Shown: positions 1 through 8,268 of the stretch, piece by piece
Layout of the letters: every line of letters begins with the position of its first letter
Position numbering within the stretch: the stretch's first letter is position 1
Assembly: GCF_014705615.1 (NCBI RefSeq)
Contig: NZ_JACXJA010000014.1
Location: 175,773-239,772, forward strand
DNA length: 64,000 bases
Source: Paenibacillus oceani
Lineage (GTDB): Bacteria > Bacillota > Bacilli > Paenibacillales > NBRC-103111
Direction: 5' to 3'
Notes under the pieces: generated by a model
Told to the model about the DNA's origin: nothing
Seen by the model: only the letters and a program-made list of their open reading frames with translations
Databases searched by the model: none
Made by a program: the position numbers and the translations under genes

Positions 1-1269
1 TCGGAAGCGTCACGCACGCTTGCCGCAAGCGGTACGGCCGCAGAGCTGAAGCCGCTTCTGGACAAGCTGCAGCAGGCGATCGGCCAAGTCCGCGAGGCGG
101 CAGGACGTATGCCGGCAGCTGCGTCGACTGTGCCGGCGGCGCTGCCGGCGGAACAAGCCGCGCCGGACGTGCCGGCAAGACCGCAGACATCTGCGGCGAA
201 TCCGGCGCCGGGAATGGCAAATGCTCCCGCACGCGAGCCGATTCCATGGTCGCAGAGTGTGGGCGCTGCCTCTACGGCGGTGCCGGCTTCGGGTCCAGGA
301 AGCGGAGGTGCTGCAACCGGGGCAAATGGTGCAGGACAAGCCGGGGACGGGAGGGCGCCGGGGACGGCAGCAGGGACGGAAGCCGCTGTAAGCCGGGATT
401 CGGCTATCCCCAAAGCGGCGAATCCGGCCGCGTCCGCAATTCCCGCTGCGCCCCAACCATACGTAGAGCACGATCCGTCCTCCTCCGGCCGGCCGGCAGC
501 TAGAGCCGACGACAATTGGATATCGCGCGTTCTGAAGGCGGTAGGCATGGATCACGAGCATCAGCTCGCCAAAGCGATCGAGAAGGCGGAGCCGAAGCCG
601 GGAGGAACGCCTATGACGCACGACCCGGCCTCTGTGCGGCTTGCAGCGCAGGAACCGGAGGCTAGAGCCGTTCCATCCGATCCGGGCCGTCACGCGGCGG
701 CTGACAGCCTCAAAAGCGTCCTGCTGCAGGTGATCAGTTCGAGCTCCGCACCGGAGCCTTTACGCGAGCAAGCGCAGCAGACTTTGCAGCAAATTACCGG
801 GCAGCAGCTGCTGTTATCGCCCGACCGGGGGTCCGTATTCAGCCATGTCACTTTATTGCTGCCGGTGCGTCATGAAGGAGGCGAGCAGACGGCCGCGATT
901 CACGTCCAGTCGAGAAAAGGAAAACGGGGGGAAATCGACGCGCAAAATTGCCGGCTGCTGTTCGACTTGAACATGCAGACGCTTGGTTTGACTCTTGTCG
1001 ACGTTCAGGTGTTCGATAAAAAAGTGCATCTGCAGGTGCATAATGATATGCCGTTTCTCGGACCGCTGCTCCAGCAGTACCGCGATGAGATTGAAGACGG
1101 GCTAAGGCAGAACGGATACCAGTTCATGGCGCTTAAATGCAGCCCTTTTCCTCAGCCCGCGCAGGCGGATTCCGACTCCTCTGGTATGGCCGTCTTGAAT
1201 CCAGACAGAGCTGCGGCAGCATCCGGATTCCGCGTAAAGCCGTATAAAGGTGTGGACGTGAAAGTATGA
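1..1269 (+). CDS. FliK-like flagellar hook-length control paralogue (YlqG-like), 5'-truncated by window edge
   Basis: The reading frame is open from base 1, so the start lies outside the window and at least 422 residues are visible. The first two thirds are Ala/Pro/Gly-rich and low in complexity. The last about 130 residues (from roughly DRGSVFSHVTLLLPV) look like a folded domain resembling the C-terminal FliK/Flg_hook domain, including the run NCRLLFDLNMQTLGLTLVDVQ. The same place in B. subtilis holds ylqG, a FliK-like gene. The next gene is an FlhB C-terminal-domain protein and overlaps this one by 4 bp (ATGA), which suggests the two products work together, as FliK and FlhB do in the hook-to-filament switch. 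That function is inferred from domains and context. Confidence 0.7.
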   Translation, partial: SEASRTLAASGTAAELKPLLDKLQQAIGQVREAAGRMPAAASTVPAALPAEQAAPDVPARPQTSAANPAPGMANAPAREPIPWSQSVGAASTAVPASGPGSGGAATGANGAGQAGDGRAPGTAAGTEAAVSRDSAIPKAANPAASAIPAAPQPYVEHDPSSSGRPAARADDNWISRVLKAVGMDHEHQLAKAIEKAEPKPGGTPMTHDPASVRLAAQEPEARAVPSDPGRHAAADSLKSVLLQVISSSSAPEPLREQAQQTLQQITGQQLLLSPDRGSVFSHVTLLLPVRHEGGEQTAAIHVQSRKGKRGEIDAQNCRLLFDLNMQTLGLTLVDVQVFDKKVHLQVHNDMPFLGPLLQQYRDEIEDGLRQNGYQFMALKCSPFPQPAQADSDSSGMAVLNPDRAAAASGFRVKPYKGVDVKV

Positions 1270-1577
1270 ACGGAAACAATAAGAAGGATCGGAACAGCAG
1301 CATCAAAAAAGCGGTAGCACTCCGCTACATGCCCGGCGAGAACACTTCCCCAGTCGTCGTAGCCAAAGGGAAGGGCCACATCGCGGAGACGATCATGGAG
1401 AAGGCGAAGGAGCACGGCGTCCCGCTGCAGGAAGATCCGTCGCTCGTCGAAGTGTTGTCCAAGCTGGATCTGAAGCAGGAAATCCCTCCCGAGCTATACC
1501 AGCTGGTCGCCGAAATATTAAGCTTCGTGTACCGGACCGATTCGCGCGCCAAGGCGGGAAGGGAAGAAGCGAAATGA
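1266..1577 (+). CDS. Orphan FlhB C-terminal-domain protein (YlqH/EscU-like export switch homologue)
   Basis: This 103-residue protein matches the cytoplasmic C-terminal domain of FlhB/YscU. Its KKAVALRYMPGENTSPVVVAKG lines up with the residues that follow the autocleavage motif NPTH in the full-length FlhB encoded at 31937-33058 (FAVAIRYDPKKAEAPVVIAKG), and the rest follows the FlhB fold to its end. It has no membrane segments and no NPTH motif, so it resembles a pre-cut C-terminal fragment. The ATG overlaps the stop of the FliK-like gene. B. subtilis has the same orphan gene (ylqH) at this place. Its role is unproven; it may substitute for or modulate FlhB-C. Confidence 0.8.
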   Translation: MNGNNKKDRNSSIKKAVALRYMPGENTSPVVVAKGKGHIAETIMEKAKEHGVPLQEDPSLVEVLSKLDLKQEIPPELYQLVAEILSFVYRTDSRAKAGREEAK

Positions 1578-1954
1578 CGGGCGGAAGAATGGCAGACGGC
1601 AGACGTGCGCTGGGGCGCAAAGGGGAAGAGGCAGCCGCCGCTTACCTGGAAGCGGCAGGGTACCGGATACTGGAACGGAACTGGCGTTGTCCGAGCGGGG
1701 AGCTTGACCTGATCACGGAGACGGATGGAGTCATTGTTTTCGTGGAAGTGCGTTCCCGCCGCGATACCGGGACGTTCGGAACGGCGGAGGAATCCGTCGA
1801 CGCCCGCAAACGGAACAAGGTACGGGAGACGGCGAATGTTTACTTGTACCGCAATCGGGCTTTCGATAGAAAGACGCGGTATGACGTCATTGCGGTCGCG
1901 TTTACGACCGGCGGGGAGCTGCACCGAATCAATCACATTCCATACGCTTTTTAA
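1574..1954 (+). CDS. YraN family (UPF0102) predicted endonuclease-fold protein
   Basis: The 126-residue product has the hallmarks of the YraN/UPF0102 family: GRKGEEAAAAYLEAAGYRIL near the start, then the restriction-nuclease-like core GELDLI ... IVFVEVRSR, with the D and the E-V-R positions expected for a PD-(D/E)XK fold. The family's biochemical role is not settled. Its ATG overlaps the stop of the upstream gene; an in-frame ATG at 1589 is a possible alternative start. It is the last gene of a three-gene coupled group, followed at once by a strong terminator. In many genomes yraN sits near rnhB and comM/dprA, as here. Confidence 0.85.
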   Translation: MTGGRMADGRRALGRKGEEAAAAYLEAAGYRILERNWRCPSGELDLITETDGVIVFVEVRSRRDTGTFGTAEESVDARKRNKVRETANVYLYRNRAFDRKTRYDVIAVAFTTGGELHRINHIPYAF

Positions 1955-1970
1955 TGGAATACGTAAGGGA

Positions 1971-2011
1971 AAAAGCCGTCAAGACCGGTTCCGGTCTACG
2001 ACGGCTTTTTC
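1971..2011 (+). terminator. Rho-independent terminator after yraN-like gene
   Basis: AAAAGCCGTC and GACGGCTTTTT pair around an inner GACCGG-TT-CCGGTC stem, giving a long hairpin followed by five T. The stem also reads AAAA at its 5' side, so it could act on both strands and serve the converging minus-strand gene at 2033-2221. Confidence 0.9.
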
Positions 2012-2032
2012 GTAAGGCTGAGGGCGATGCGA

Positions 2033-2221
2033 TCAGCCTTCGCCGGGAATGGAGCATTTGTTGCGGATAAACCGGATCTGATTTTCGATTCGGTTCAGAT
2101 GCTCCTGATCTTCCGGTGATGCCCCGCTGCGGCTGCGCAATTGCTCCGCCTCCTGCAACAGGTTGTGCAAATCTTCGCCGGCGTTCGAGCAGTTATAGTT
2201 GCTTTCCAATTGATCCAGCAT
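2033..2221 (-). CDS. Small hypothetical protein, helical, unrecognised family
   Basis: A 62-residue protein if it starts at the ATG at 2221, which is preceded by GGAGG at good spacing (about 7 nt); the upstream in-frame ATG at 2233 lies within that ribosome site and has none of its own. The product is charged and predicted helical, with two segments, EDLHNLLQEAEQLRS and EHLNRIENQIRFIRNK, and two cysteines. The size and helical-pair layout recall Spo0E-type phosphatases, but their SQELD signature is not present, so I do not assign that family. It lies downstream of comM on the same strand and may be co-transcribed with it. Confidence 0.55.
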   Translation of the reverse strand: MLDQLESNYNCSNAGEDLHNLLQEAEQLRSRSGASPEDQEHLNRIENQIRFIRNKCSIPGEG

Positions 2222-2375
2222 AGTAGCCTCCATAGTGTCGTATTGCCCGTGCAGCCAGCAAGCCTCGCAGAAGGGGCTGGCTCATACGGTAATGGGCGGT
2301 GCAACACTATTATGCATCGATGTCGGCCCGGATAATCGTAAAAGCGCGACGAACGGAAATCACGTTACACCCGAA

Positions 2376-3935
2376 TCATCCGAATTTGTCCTCCATACTT
2401 CGGTCGAGACAGCGGTATTGAAGCGCTTCGGCGAGGTGTGCCGTCCGGATTGCTCCGCTGCCGTCCAGATCGGCAATCGTTCGGGCTATTTTGAGAATGC
2501 GGTCGTGAGCCCGTACGCTTAAGCTTAAAGCTTCGAACGACTCGGCCAGCAGCTTGTCTCCGTCCGGGGGGAGCCGGCAGTATTCACGCAGCAAGCGGCC
2601 GGACAACTCGCCGTTAAACCGGATTCCCTTGCCCGCATAACGCTCCGCCTGGAGCAGCATGGCGCATTCCACCGACTGGCGGATCTGTTCCGAGGAGACG
2701 TTGCCCTCCGTCCGCTTCATCGAATCGAAATCGATGCGCGGAACCTCCACATGAATATCGATCCGGTCAAGCAGAGGGCCGGATATTCGGGAACGGTAAC
2801 GCTGAACTTGAGGCAGACTGCACGAACAGGCCGCTGCCGGTCCGGAGAAGCCATAAAATCCGCACGGACACGGATTCATCGAACCCGCCAGCATAAAATG
2901 GGTTGGGAACGTAAACACCGCTTTCGCCCGGCTGATCGTCACGCGCCGGTCTTCGATCGGCTGACGCAGCACCTCCAGCACATTCCGCGGAAATTCCGGC
3001 AGCTCGTCGAGAAACAGGACGCCGCGATGGGCCAAGCTGACTTCGCCCGGCCTCGGAACGCTGCCTGCGCCGACAAGTCCGCCCATCGATACGGTGTGAT
3101 GCGGATTGCGAAACGGTCTTGCCCGGATCAGCGTCGTGCGGTCCTTTAACTGGCCGGCAGCACTATAGATTTTCGTTACTTCAAGAGATTCCTCCTCCGA
3201 CAAGACGGGGAGGATGGAGGGCAGCCTGCGGATCAGCATCGTTTTTCCGGAGCCTGGCGGTCCGACGAAAATCAGATTATGCATCCCGGCCGCAGCGATC
3301 GTTAGAGCGCGTTTCGCCTGATGCTGACCGCATACATCGACAAAATCTTCGGCCCATGTTTCGACAAACTGCGGCTGCAATTGATCTTTTGACGGGCGCC
3401 GTGAATCCGATAGACTTTTAAATAGGTCGTTCCCCCTATACTGAAGCAGTTCCTTCAAATTGTGAATGCCTGCGATCCGCATGCCTTCGATCAGGGCGGC
3501 CTCCTCCGCATTCTCCGCAGGCAGCAGCACGTTCGTTAGCCCCCTGCGTCTGGCTGCATCGACCATCGGCAGCACGCCGTGCACAGGCCGCAGCCGGCCG
3601 TCGAGCGACAGCTCGCCGATCGTCAGGCAGCGGTCCAGACCCGGCAGCGACAGCTGGCCGCTTGCCGTGAGGATGCCTGCGGCAATGGCCAAATCGAACG
3701 AGGCGCCTTCCTTGCGGACGTCGGCCGGAGCCAGATTGACCGTAATCCGTTCCATCGGAAAGGCGGCTCCCGTATTTTTGATCGCCGATCGCACCCTTTC
3801 CGCAGATTCCCGCACGGAGCTGTCCGGAAGTCCGACGATTTGAAAAAACGGCAAGCCGTTGCTAATATCAATCTCCACATCGACGATCGTACCGTCTATC
3901 CCTTGCAGGCAAGCGCCATACCGGTTGTCGTACAT
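2376..3935 (-). CDS. comM: YifB/ComM family Mg-chelatase-like AAA+ ATPase
   Basis: A 519-residue protein of the ComM/YifB family. It has an N-terminal ChlI-like domain (NGLPFFQIVGLPDSSVRES, then LDGRLRPVHGVLP), a Walker A GPPGSGKT near residue 225, Walker B VLFLDELPEF, the family motif MNPCPCGFYG, and a C-terminal Mg-chelatase domain. In proteobacteria ComM is a hexameric helicase that extends heteroduplex joints during natural transformation; the role in Firmicutes is less clear. The start is taken at the ATG at 3935, preceded by GAGGTG with 9-nt spacing; the GTG at 3947 would overlap that ribosome site. It is inserted, in reverse orientation, between yraN and sucC, near dprA, another DNA-uptake gene. 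Confidence 0.93.
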   Translation of the reverse strand: MYDNRYGACLQGIDGTIVDVEIDISNGLPFFQIVGLPDSSVRESAERVRSAIKNTGAAFPMERITVNLAPADVRKEGASFDLAIAAGILTASGQLSLPGLDRCLTIGELSLDGRLRPVHGVLPMVDAARRRGLTNVLLPAENAEEAALIEGMRIAGIHNLKELLQYRGNDLFKSLSDSRRPSKDQLQPQFVETWAEDFVDVCGQHQAKRALTIAAAGMHNLIFVGPPGSGKTMLIRRLPSILPVLSEEESLEVTKIYSAAGQLKDRTTLIRARPFRNPHHTVSMGGLVGAGSVPRPGEVSLAHRGVLFLDELPEFPRNVLEVLRQPIEDRRVTISRAKAVFTFPTHFMLAGSMNPCPCGFYGFSGPAAACSCSLPQVQRYRSRISGPLLDRIDIHVEVPRIDFDSMKRTEGNVSSEQIRQSVECAMLLQAERYAGKGIRFNGELSGRLLREYCRLPPDGDKLLAESFEALSLSVRAHDRILKIARTIADLDGSGAIRTAHLAEALQYRCLDRSMEDKFG

Positions 3936-4028
3936 AACAAAAAACACCTCTTCTCGGAATTAAAACCCGCACCGGGCATAGATAGGCCAAGCGGGTCGGT
4001 TGCCGGAAAAGGTGCTTCCTTATCGTCC

Positions 4029-4057
4029 GTATTACCGAAATATACTCAGATTGTCAG
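4029..4057 (-). promoter_or_regulatory. Possible SigA promoter for comM
   Basis: On the minus strand CTGACA (4057-4052) is followed after 17 bp by TAATAC (4034-4029). The -35 is a one-mismatch match, the -10 is weak. It lies about 95 bp upstream of the comM start. Confidence 0.3.
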
Positions 4058-4165
4058 AAGTAGTTATTCGCCGCTGCGCCGCCGTTTTCCTTCCCGGTCC
4101 AACATTTTTATTAAAATCCGATCCATTGGAGATACTGGAATGTAGCGGAAATGAGGTGAGACTAC

Positions 4166-4423
4166 ATGGAGGAAAAAGCGTACTTTTGTCCCAACTGCCG
4201 TTCAAATCGGACGAAGTTCCGGGTTTATGCGACAACGTCCCAATCGTTTATGAAAGAACCGGTGACCGGGGAAATCTACAGCATGGCCGATCCCGTTCCG
4301 GTTGAGGATGCCGAGCCGACGATCGGTTGTCTCGTGTGCGGCTTTGCCGGCAATGAGATGCGGTTCGTCAAGCAGGCGGAGCGCGAGCCCCGAATGGCTT
4401 CCCCGACGAATCCGGCGTATTGA
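4166..4423 (+). CDS. Small zinc-ribbon-like hypothetical protein
   Basis: An 85-residue protein with two CxxC pairs, C8-C11 (CPNC) and C55-C58 (CLVC), the layout of a zinc ribbon. The intervening part (about 43 residues) is acidic and Pro-rich, and the tail is basic. The ATG is preceded by GAGGTG with 7-nt spacing. It is divergent from comM and stands alone. I do not recognise a named family; it may bind nucleic acid or a protein partner through the metal site, but nothing in the sequence decides this. Confidence 0.7.
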   Translation: MEEKAYFCPNCRSNRTKFRVYATTSQSFMKEPVTGEIYSMADPVPVEDAEPTIGCLVCGFAGNEMRFVKQAEREPRMASPTNPAY

Positions 4424-4457
4424 AGGACGGGTCCGCGTACAGACCGGCCCCTTAGCG

Positions 4458-4496
4458 ATAGCGCGAGCTTTCCGAATTCGGGAGCAGCGCTATTTG
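4458..4496 (+). terminator. Hairpin after the zinc-ribbon gene, weak terminator
   Basis: ATAGCGC (4458-4464) pairs with GCGCTAT (4487-4493), with a CCGAATTCGG palindrome between them; only three T follow. A second hairpin, GGAACG/CGTTCC at 4512-4531, followed by CTTTTT at 4539, could finish the job. Confidence 0.4.
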
Positions 4497-4605
4497 CATG
4501 TCTAAGCGTATGGAACGCCTCCTAACGTTCCGGCTGTCTTTTTGTCGTCTTAATCAAAAAAACGTACATTGTTCACAAAAAATTCAGGAAAGTGTCGATG
4601 AAACG

Positions 4606-4614
4606 TGATACAAT
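4606..4614 (+). promoter_or_regulatory. Extended -10 promoter candidate for sucCD
   Basis: TGATACAAT is a TGn-type extended -10 box (TACAAT). No good -35 is seen at 17 bp; extended -10 promoters tolerate that. It lies 122 bp upstream of the sucC ATG in an otherwise non-coding 313-bp gap (4424-4736). Confidence 0.45.
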
Positions 4615-4736
4615 GAGTAGGGCATTTTTGGGGATACACCGAATCGACGGAGTTGCTTTACGTTCGGTCGGGAGAGGGCAATTTGCCTTTTTTTGCATAC
4701 AAACTCACCCAAGACAGTTGATAGGAGGATTCGAGA

Positions 4737-5897
4737 ATGAATATCCATGAGTATCAAGGCAAAGAAGTCCTGAGACAATATGGCGTTGCGGTTCCTCAGG
4801 GCAAAGTGGCGTTTACCGTCGACGAAGCCGTCGAAGCGGCAAAAGCTCTCGGCACCCAGGTGGTCGTCGTCAAAGCTCAAATCCATGCAGGCGGCCGCGG
4901 TAAAGCGGGCGGCGTCAAAGTGGCTAAAAACCTCGACGAAGTGCGTACATATGCCGAGCAAATTCTCGGGAAAGTACTCGTAACGCACCAAACCGGGCCG
5001 GAAGGCAAAGAAGTGAAGCGTTTACTCATCGAAGAGGGCTGCGACATCAAGAAAGAGTACTATGTGGGCGTGGTCGTAGACCGCGCTACCGGCCGTGTCG
5101 TCATGATGGCTTCCGAAGAAGGCGGTACCGAGATTGAGGAAGTTGCCGCACATACCCCGGAGAAAATTTTCAAAGAAGTGATCGATCCTGCAATCGGCTT
5201 GATGCCTTTCCAAGCCCGCAAGCTGGCTTATGCGATCAACATCCCGGCTCCGCTGGTCAATAAAGCGGTTCAGTTCATGACAGCTTTGTATACCGCATTT
5301 GTGGACAAGGACTGCTCGATCGCGGAGATCAACCCGCTCGTCGTAACCGGTGACGGCAATGTGATGGCGCTTGACGCCAAGCTGAATTTCGACTCCAACG
5401 CTTTGTTCCGTCATAAAGACATTTTGGAGCTTCGCGACCTGGACGAAGAAGACGAGAAAGAAATCCAAGCATCCAAATTCGACCTGAGCTACATTGCGCT
5501 TGACGGCAACATCGGTTGCATGGTTAACGGCGCGGGTCTTGCCATGTCGACGATGGATATTATCAAATATTACGGCGGCGAGCCGGCGAACTTCCTCGAC
5601 GTAGGCGGCGGCGCAACGACCGAGAAAGTTACCGAAGCGTTCAAAATCATTTTGTCCGACCCGAAAGTAAAAGGCATCTTCGTCAATATTTTCGGCGGCA
5701 TCATGAAATGCGACGTGATCGCAGACGGCGTAATTGAGGCAGCTAAGCAAATCGGCTTGGATCGTCCTCTTGTCGTGCGTCTGGAAGGTACGAACGTCGA
5801 GCTTGGCAAGAAGAAGCTGAATGAATCCGGTCTGAACATTGTGGCGGCCGACTCGATGGCGGACGGCGCGCAAAAAATCGTTTCGCTGGTGAAGTAA
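4737..5897 (+). CDS. sucC: Succinate-CoA ligase (ADP-forming) beta subunit
   Basis: A 386-residue protein, the usual SucC length, with an ATP-grasp N-terminal half ([33 protein letters not shown]) and a C-terminal CoA-ligase half with the [12 protein letters not shown] and [13 protein letters not shown] motifs. With SucD it forms the TCA-cycle enzyme that converts succinyl-CoA to succinate with formation of ATP. AGGAGG sits 9 nt before the ATG. sucD follows after 21 bp, so the two form an operon, ended by a strong terminator. Confidence 0.98.
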   Translation: MNIHEYQGKEVLRQYGVAVPQGKVAFTVDEAVEAAKALGTQVVVVKAQIHAGGRGKAGGVKVAKNLDEVRTYAEQILGKVLVTHQTGPEGKEVKRLLIEEGCDIKKEYYVGVVVDRATGRVVMMASEEGGTEIEEVAAHTPEKIFKEVIDPAIGLMPFQARKLAYAINIPAPLVNKAVQFMTALYTAFVDKDCSIAEINPLVVTGDGNVMALDAKLNFDSNALFRHKDILELRDLDEEDEKEIQASKFDLSYIALDGNIGCMVNGAGLAMSTMDIIKYYGGEPANFLDVGGGATTEKVTEAFKIILSDPKVKGIFVNIFGGIMKCDVIADGVIEAAKQIGLDRPLVVRLEGTNVELGKKKLNESGLNIVAADSMADGAQKIVSLVK

Positions 5898-5918
5898 TTC
5901 GAGAGGAGATGGACAACG

Positions 5919-6851
5919 ATGAGCATTTTGATCGATAAAAATACGAAAATCATTACGCATGGCATCACCGGTTCGCAAGGGAAGTTCCACACTCAAGGCG
6001 GACTCGAGTACGGCTCGCAATTCGTCGGCGGAGTAACGCCGGGCAAAGGCGGTACGGAAGTCGAGTTCTCGCTGGAGAACGGCACGACCGTAAAATTGCC
6101 TGTATTCAACACGGCTATCGAAGCCAAAAAAGCGACGGGTGCAACTGTATCGCTCATTTTCGTTCCTCCGGCTTTCGCTGCGGATTCGATTATGGAAGCG
6201 GTCGACGCGGAGATGGATTTGGCCATCTGTATTACCGAAGGTATTCCTGTACTCGACATGGTTCGAGTCAGCCGTTATATGGAAGGCAAGAAAACCCGTC
6301 TGATCGGCCCGAACTGCCCGGGTGTCATCACTCCGGATGAGTGCAAAATCGGCATCATGCCGGGTTACATCCATTTGAAAGGTCATGTGGGCGTCGTATC
6401 CCGCAGCGGTACGCTTACGTACGAAGCGGTTCATCAGCTGACGACCCGCGGCATCGGCCAATCGACGGCTGTAGGGATCGGCGGAGACCCGGTTAAAGGC
6501 TCCGAGTTTATCGACATCCTCAAACTGTTCAACGAAGATCCGGATACGTATGCGGTTATTATGATCGGCGAGATCGGCGGTACGGCGGAAGAAGAAGCGG
6601 CCGAATGGATTAAAGCGAACATGACGAAACCTGTCGTCGGCTTTATCGGCGGCCAAACGGCGCCTCCGGGAAAACGGATGGGACATGCCGGCGCGATCAT
6701 CTCCGGCGGCAAAGGAACGGCTGCAGAGAAAGTATCGACGCTTGAGGCTTGCGGCATCAAGGTTGCTCCTACGCCTTCCGAGATGGGCTCCACGCTCGTC
6801 AGCGTTCTGGAGGAAAAAGGACTGCTCGAGAAATGCACCGTTAAAAGATAA
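5919..6851 (+). CDS. sucD: Succinate-CoA ligase alpha subunit
   Basis: A 310-residue protein with the N-terminal CoA-binding Rossmann domain ([17 protein letters not shown]) and the phosphohistidine loop [17 protein letters not shown], in which the His in GHAGAI is the active-site residue phosphorylated during catalysis. NCPGVITP and [12 protein letters not shown] are also typical of the family. GAGAGGAG precedes the ATG. It forms the heterotetramer with SucC encoded just upstream. Confidence 0.98.
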   Translation: MSILIDKNTKIITHGITGSQGKFHTQGGLEYGSQFVGGVTPGKGGTEVEFSLENGTTVKLPVFNTAIEAKKATGATVSLIFVPPAFAADSIMEAVDAEMDLAICITEGIPVLDMVRVSRYMEGKKTRLIGPNCPGVITPDECKIGIMPGYIHLKGHVGVVSRSGTLTYEAVHQLTTRGIGQSTAVGIGGDPVKGSEFIDILKLFNEDPDTYAVIMIGEIGGTAEEEAAEWIKANMTKPVVGFIGGQTAPPGKRMGHAGAIISGGKGTAAEKVSTLEACGIKVAPTPSEMGSTLVSVLEEKGLLEKCTVKR

Positions 6852-6886
6852 ATATATACAATAATATGTATTTAATGAAGGTAAGC

Positions 6887-6926
6887 AACCTTCCGCATCC
6901 CGGTTCCGGGTACGGAAGGTTTTTTG
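6887..6926 (+). terminator. Rho-independent terminator after sucCD
   Basis: AACCTTCCG and CGGAAGGTT enclose an inner CCCGG-TT-CCGGG stem; six T follow, then GTTTTTT. Confidence 0.93.
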
Positions 6927-6997
6927 TTTTTTCGACAAAAATCCGCAAAGGATGCCCGGTTCCCATCGGGTCTACAAAATAGGAGGTGCTTTACTTC

Positions 6998-8095
6998 ATG
7001 AACGATCGTAAGGTATTATTTGGATTGCACGAGTTAGAGGGGATTGGCTGGAAATCGATAAAGCTTCTGGAATCGGCCGTATCCGGAGCCTGGTCGGAAT
7101 TGCGTCACATGAGCACGGAGGAGATGAAAGCGGCCGGGCTTAGGGCAACTGCAGCCGAGAACGTTTATGCGCGCCTTCGCGACGAAGCTTCGATCGACAA
7201 AAGAGCCGGGGAGTACGCGAGCCGCCGCATATCGATCGTCACGGTCCTTGATCCGCATTATCCCGCACTGCTGAGAGAAATCGCCCAGCCTCCGTGGGTG
7301 CTTTATTGCAAGGGAGATCTGAGCGTGCTTGAGCAGGCGGCGATTGCCATTGTCGGTACACGTTCTCCTACTGCGTACGGGAGAAAGGCCGCCTTTGATC
7401 TGGCCCGGGATTTGTCCGCCGCAGGCGTATGTGTAGTGAGCGGACTGGCGCGCGGGATCGACAGCTGTGCACATCGCGGAGCTTTGACGGGAGAAGGAGG
7501 GACGGCCGCTGTACTCGGATGCGGCCTGGATACGGTGTATCCCCCTGAAAACGCTTCCCTGTATGACGATGTAACGAAGAAAGGGGTTTTGTTGACGGAA
7601 TATCCGCTGGGCACCCAGCTCCATCCGGGCCTGTTTCCGCAGCGCAACCGGATCATCTCCGGGTTAAGCCTCGGGACGATCGTGGTGGAGGCGGCGTCGC
7701 GAAGCGGTTCTTTGATTACGGCGGATATGGCGCTGGAGCAGTCGAGAGACGTATTTGCGGTTCCGGGACCGATCTCGTCGCCTAAAAGCGAGGGAGCTTT
7801 GGAGCTCATCCGCCAGGGGGCGAAGATGATCGCAAGCGCGGACCATGTTCTGGAAGAGTACCGGCACCTGATGAGGCGGGGGAACGAGGGCCGCAAAGAG
7901 GCTTCCGAGCCCGGTCCGTCCTTAAGCGAAGACGAGCGAAAACTGCTCGGCTGGATGACCGCCGTTCCGGTAACGTTCGACGAATTGTTGGAGCTATCCG
8001 GATTCGAATTTGGACATTTGCATTCAGTTCTGTTAAATTTAATTTTGATAAAAAGGATTACGCCCTTGCCCGGCTCGTCTTACATCGCTTTATAG
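6998..8095 (+). CDS. dprA: DNA-processing protein DprA
   Basis: A 365-residue protein with an N-terminal helix-hairpin-like region, the DprA Rossmann core (AIAIVGTRSPTAYGRKAAFD; VVSGLARGIDSCAHRGAL; FPQRNRIISGLS) and a short C-terminal winged-helix-like domain. DprA loads RecA on incoming single-stranded DNA in natural transformation. The start is put at ATG 6998 because AGGAGGTG (6981-6988) lies 9 nt upstream; the in-frame GTG at 6986 is inside that site. The last sense codon and stop, TTA TAG, are also the left copy of the direct repeat flanking the small element at 8096-8191, so an insertion took place exactly at the stop codon without changing the protein. Confidence 0.96.
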   Translation: MNDRKVLFGLHELEGIGWKSIKLLESAVSGAWSELRHMSTEEMKAAGLRATAAENVYARLRDEASIDKRAGEYASRRISIVTVLDPHYPALLREIAQPPWVLYCKGDLSVLEQAAIAIVGTRSPTAYGRKAAFDLARDLSAAGVCVVSGLARGIDSCAHRGALTGEGGTAAVLGCGLDTVYPPENASLYDDVTKKGVLLTEYPLGTQLHPGLFPQRNRIISGLSLGTIVVEAASRSGSLITADMALEQSRDVFAVPGPISSPKSEGALELIRQGAKMIASADHVLEEYRHLMRRGNEGRKEASEPGPSLSEDERKLLGWMTAVPVTFDELLELSGFEFGHLHSVLLNLILIKRITPLPGSSYIAL

Positions 8096-8191
8096 TGCGA
8101 GTTCAAAAAGTCCGGTTTTCATTCCATATTCGATGACGAGTAGGCTTCCTGATCGGCCTCGTGATCGAAAGTGGACTTTTTGAACAACCTC
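8096..8191 (+). mobile_element. MITE-like repeat, copy A (96 bp, internally deleted)
   Basis: The element begins TGCGAGTTCAAAAAGTCC and ends GGACTTTTTGAACAACCTC, so GTTCAAAAAGTCC forms terminal inverted repeats. Compared with the copies at 45222, 47796 and 60627 it lacks an internal 83-bp block between TTTTC and ATTCC. It is flanked by TTATAG at 8090-8095 and 8192-8197, a 6-bp direct repeat. The left copy supplies the last codon and stop of dprA. Confidence 0.85.
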
Positions 8192-8268
8192 TTATAGCGG
8201 TGGTGACGAACGGTCCGGGCATACGCATACAATGGAACAGCCACTTACGAGGGGAGGACGGCGAGCCT

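Noticed and set aside
2253..2282. Inverted repeat AGCCAGC/GCTGGCT between the small gene and comM as an operator or terminator
   Set aside because: Only 7 bp with a 15-nt loop and no T tract; too weak to call.
4598..4614. CcpA cre-like site upstream of sucC (TGAAACGTGATACA)
   Set aside because: The central CG of the cre consensus is shifted and at least three key positions mismatch.
5022..6938. Long minus-strand open frame (638 codons) opposite sucCD
   Set aside because: It is antisense to two certain genes and has an Arg/His/Asp-rich composition typical of a shadow frame on GC-rich coding DNA; no ribosome site.
8096..8191. Terminal repeats of the small elements as plain transcription terminators
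   Set aside because: The right end has five T inside the stem, not after it, and the long loop makes the hairpin unlike an intrinsic terminator; a terminator role is not excluded but not supported.
8161..8268. Longer N terminus of topA starting inside the repeat element
   Set aside because: The extension does not fit the family; ATG 8269 has a ribosome site and gives the standard [14 protein letters not shown] start.
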